This document shows, piece by piece, positions 42,208 through 43,739 of a DNA stretch of 43,739 nucleotides. The position numbers were made by a program, and so were the translations under genes. This DNA comes from Tychonema litorale BBK16. Its GTDB lineage: Bacteria > Cyanobacteriota > Cyanobacteriia > Cyanobacteriales > Microcoleaceae. The stretch spans positions 1-43,739 of the forward strand of contig NZ_JAKJHX010000018.1 in assembly GCF_021648855.1 (NCBI RefSeq), in the 5' to 3' direction. Position 1 is the stretch's first letter; the number at the start of each line of letters is the position of its first letter. The notes under the pieces were generated by a model. It searched no databases and was not told the DNA's origin. It was given only the letters and a program-made list of their open reading frames with translations.

Positions 42208-43739
42208 TTACCAAGGACTTCCAACCATCACAAAAGCCGACCAATAAAAAGGATGGGACAACTTTATATCCTCAAAACCTTGCAGCGATGGTGGCAATTC
42301 CACCCCTCCACCCCGACTCGAACCCCGCAATCGGCCATTCTCTAAACGCACATCTCCTCGCAACATTGCAATTTGCGCTTTTCGCAGCGCCGCCGCCTTA
42401 ATTGGTGCCGTCTTCAACTGTTGATAAAATTCGGTCATCAATCCCAAAGTACCTTCATCACTGACATACCACAAACTTGCCAAGGCTGTTTGTACACCAG
42501 ATTGTACTGCAAACCCCCCAAAACCTAACTCTGCTTCGTCATCTCCCACCGCAGTGCGACAAGCACTCAAAACTAACAAACTCACCTGGGGATTATTCAA
42601 TCTCAACTTTCGCAAGTCATGGAATTGTAGCTTACTATTCCACAATTGAATAAAAGAATTACCAGTTTTAAATTCGCCGTGAGTAGCTAAGTGAATAATC
42701 CCAAAAGGTTTAGTGAGATGTTGTCGCCTCAAATTCTCGAAAGTAAAGCCTTCATTGAGAAAACTAATTCCACCCCAATCTCTGGCAATAGTCGCTATTT
42801 CAACAGGAACTGCGGGCAAAGGTTGTAAGTTAGAAAATTGCGATGCACCCATTGCTAAAACCTGAACGTTTCTAAGATCGGTGTAACGAGTATCGGTTAA
42901 AGTAATGCTAGGAACTAGACTAATATTGTAATTTTCAACCAAGAATTGCTGTCCGTCGTGCAAAGCGGCAAAAGGAAATCCTCGCAAACCTTTATCTGCA
43001 ATGAATGAGATTGTATCAATTCCTCGCTCTTTTAAACTTGGTTCTAAAGGAGTTATCAACCATTGGTAAAGTTGCTTGGCATAGGGAAGATAACTCGTGG
43101 TTCCCCGCGCTCCAGGTTTGGTAATTTCCTCCCTGAATTTAGTTACAACTTTCATTAGTTCTTTGCGGTTTGCTTCGGGGACTTTTTGGTAAACGACGGA
43201 ACCTGAAGCTGTGATTAAAACTAAGTCTAATTGTTCTGGTCTAGAGAACAGATAAATAAAACAGGGTTTAGTAGCGGTTTCTGCGGACAGGGTTGCTAAC
43301 TTTTTTTGAATAGCTTCTATTGATAGCAATTCGTCACCAATTTCGGGGAAGTTTAAACCAAAATGTTGTTTGTATTCTTGACTGAAAGATTTGTCTAGTA
43401 AGGATACAGCTTCTAGGATTTTGCCTCCCTCAAAGTTTCTGCCGATATTGTTGCGAAATGCTGCTTGAAAATCTGAATTTATCGGATTTGAAGTAATGAG
43501 TTTTATGAGTGCTTTGGAAGATAGAGATTTTTCGGTTCTAATAGTCATTTGTTGGGGTGTTTCTATGCCTCGCAAGATGTTGTTTTGGTTTTGAAGTTGT
43601 TCTGGTGTCAGCGGTTGGTTGGGCCCTGGAAACAGTGATGCAAGTTTATTTAATGGTGTTGGTGGTGTTGGCGTTACGGGTGTGGGTGTTGGCGTTACGG
43701 GTGTGGGTGTTGGCGTTACGGGTGTGGGTGTTGGCGTTA
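42208..43739 (-). CDS. CHAT domain caspase-like protein (5' end outside the window)
   Basis: The reading frame stays open to the right edge, so the true start lies beyond 43739. The visible part begins with a Pro/Thr-rich linker of PVTPTPT repeats, then about 90 residues of helix and a complete C-terminal CHAT domain. The catalytic dyad is His (codon 42679-42681, in IIHLATHGEF) and Cys (42559-42561, in LLVLSACRTAVGD), followed by ELGFGGFAVQSGVQTALASLW and the family ending FYWSAFVMVG. CHAT proteases are caspase-like and in cyanobacteria usually follow TPR or filamentous-haemagglutinin-type N-terminal regions. TPRs or a secretion signal may lie outside the window. It is 56 bp upstream of the radical SAM gene on the same strand. 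Confidence 0.9.
   Translation of the reverse strand, partial: TPTPTPVTPTPTPVTPTPTPVTPTPPTPLNKLASLFPGPNQPLTPEQLQNQNNILRGIETPQQMTIRTEKSLSSKALIKLITSNPINSDFQAAFRNNIGRNFEGGKILEAVSLLDKSFSQEYKQHFGLNFPEIGDELLSIEAIQKKLATLSAETATKPCFIYLFSRPEQLDLVLITASGSVVYQKVPEANRKELMKVVTKFREEITKPGARGTTSYLPYAKQLYQWLITPLEPSLKERGIDTISFIADKGLRGFPFAALHDGQQFLVENYNISLVPSITLTDTRYTDLRNVQVLAMGASQFSNLQPLPAVPVEIATIARDWGGISFLNEGFTFENLRRQHLTKPFGIIHLATHGEFKTGNSFIQLWNSKLQFHDLRKLRLNNPQVSLLVLSACRTAVGDDEAELGFGGFAVQSGVQTALASLWYVSDEGTLGLMTEFYQQLKTAPIKAAALRKAQIAMLRGDVRLENGRLRGSSRGGGVELPPSLQGFEDIKLSHPFYWSAFVMVGSPW
43670..43739. repeat. 21-bp coding tandem repeat
   Basis: The unit GGCGTTACGGGTGTGGGTGTT starts at 43670, 43691, 43712 and 43733 (the last cut by the window edge). 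On the minus strand it encodes the heptapeptide PVTPTPT. The copies are identical, which suggests recent expansion or slippage. Confidence 0.92.

Overview
The window looks like chromosome from a filamentous, Oscillatoriales-type cyanobacterium (Microcoleus/Oscillatoria-like; the genus is inference). The reasons are the very frequent GCGATCGC (HIP1) octamers, a phytochrome, cyanobacterial families such as DUF928, CHAT and Rcp-type response regulators, many histidine kinases and pentapeptide-repeat proteins, and short palindromic repeats in nearly every gap. No phage, plasmid, IS transposase or CRISPR array is visible.

Layout. 1-7.6 kb: secreted DUF928 protein, HAD hydrolase, NurA nuclease, a small membrane protein, two methyltransferases, a membrane class III adenylate cyclase and an atypical SDR, separated by small repeat elements. 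7.6-11.5 kb: divergent lysS and transketolase (Calvin cycle). 12-32.4 kb: a 20-kb block of 11 consecutive signalling genes in three transcription units. Unit one (minus) is a biliverdin-type bacteriophytochrome, an Rcp-like regulator and a hybrid kinase with a possible cyanobacteriochrome GAF. Unit two (plus, divergent) is a sensor kinase with a plant-ethylene-receptor-like membrane domain, an Rcp-like regulator and two REC-kinases. Unit three (minus, convergent with unit two) is a Cache hybrid kinase, a REC-kinase, a stand-alone REC protein and a REC-PAS-adenylate cyclase. 32.8 kb: tRNA-Arg(CCG). 33.4-36.2 kb: a cyanobacterial protein of unknown function and a pentapeptide-repeat protein. 36.3-39.9 kb: ureDABC. 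39.9-43.7 kb: a methyltransferase-like protein overlapping a radical SAM gene, and a CHAT protease-like gene that runs off the right edge.

How the genes may work together. The signalling block carries input domains resembling sensors of far-red light (phytochrome N-terminal Cys), perhaps another colour (GAF Cys), ethylene or Cu(I) (Cys/His membrane domain) and an external ligand (Cache). Its only obvious non-kinase output is cAMP. A light/ethylene-to-cAMP network controlling motility or phototaxis is a reasonable but unproven reading. The urease structural genes plus ureD would hydrolyse urea, but ureE, ureF and ureG are not in the window.

The most distinctive DNA features are several families of small palindromic elements. 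Some form the 3' ends of genes, one is inserted in frame inside ureC, two are 125-128 bp MITE-like elements with nested inverted repeats, and one has two interleaved perfect inverted repeats.
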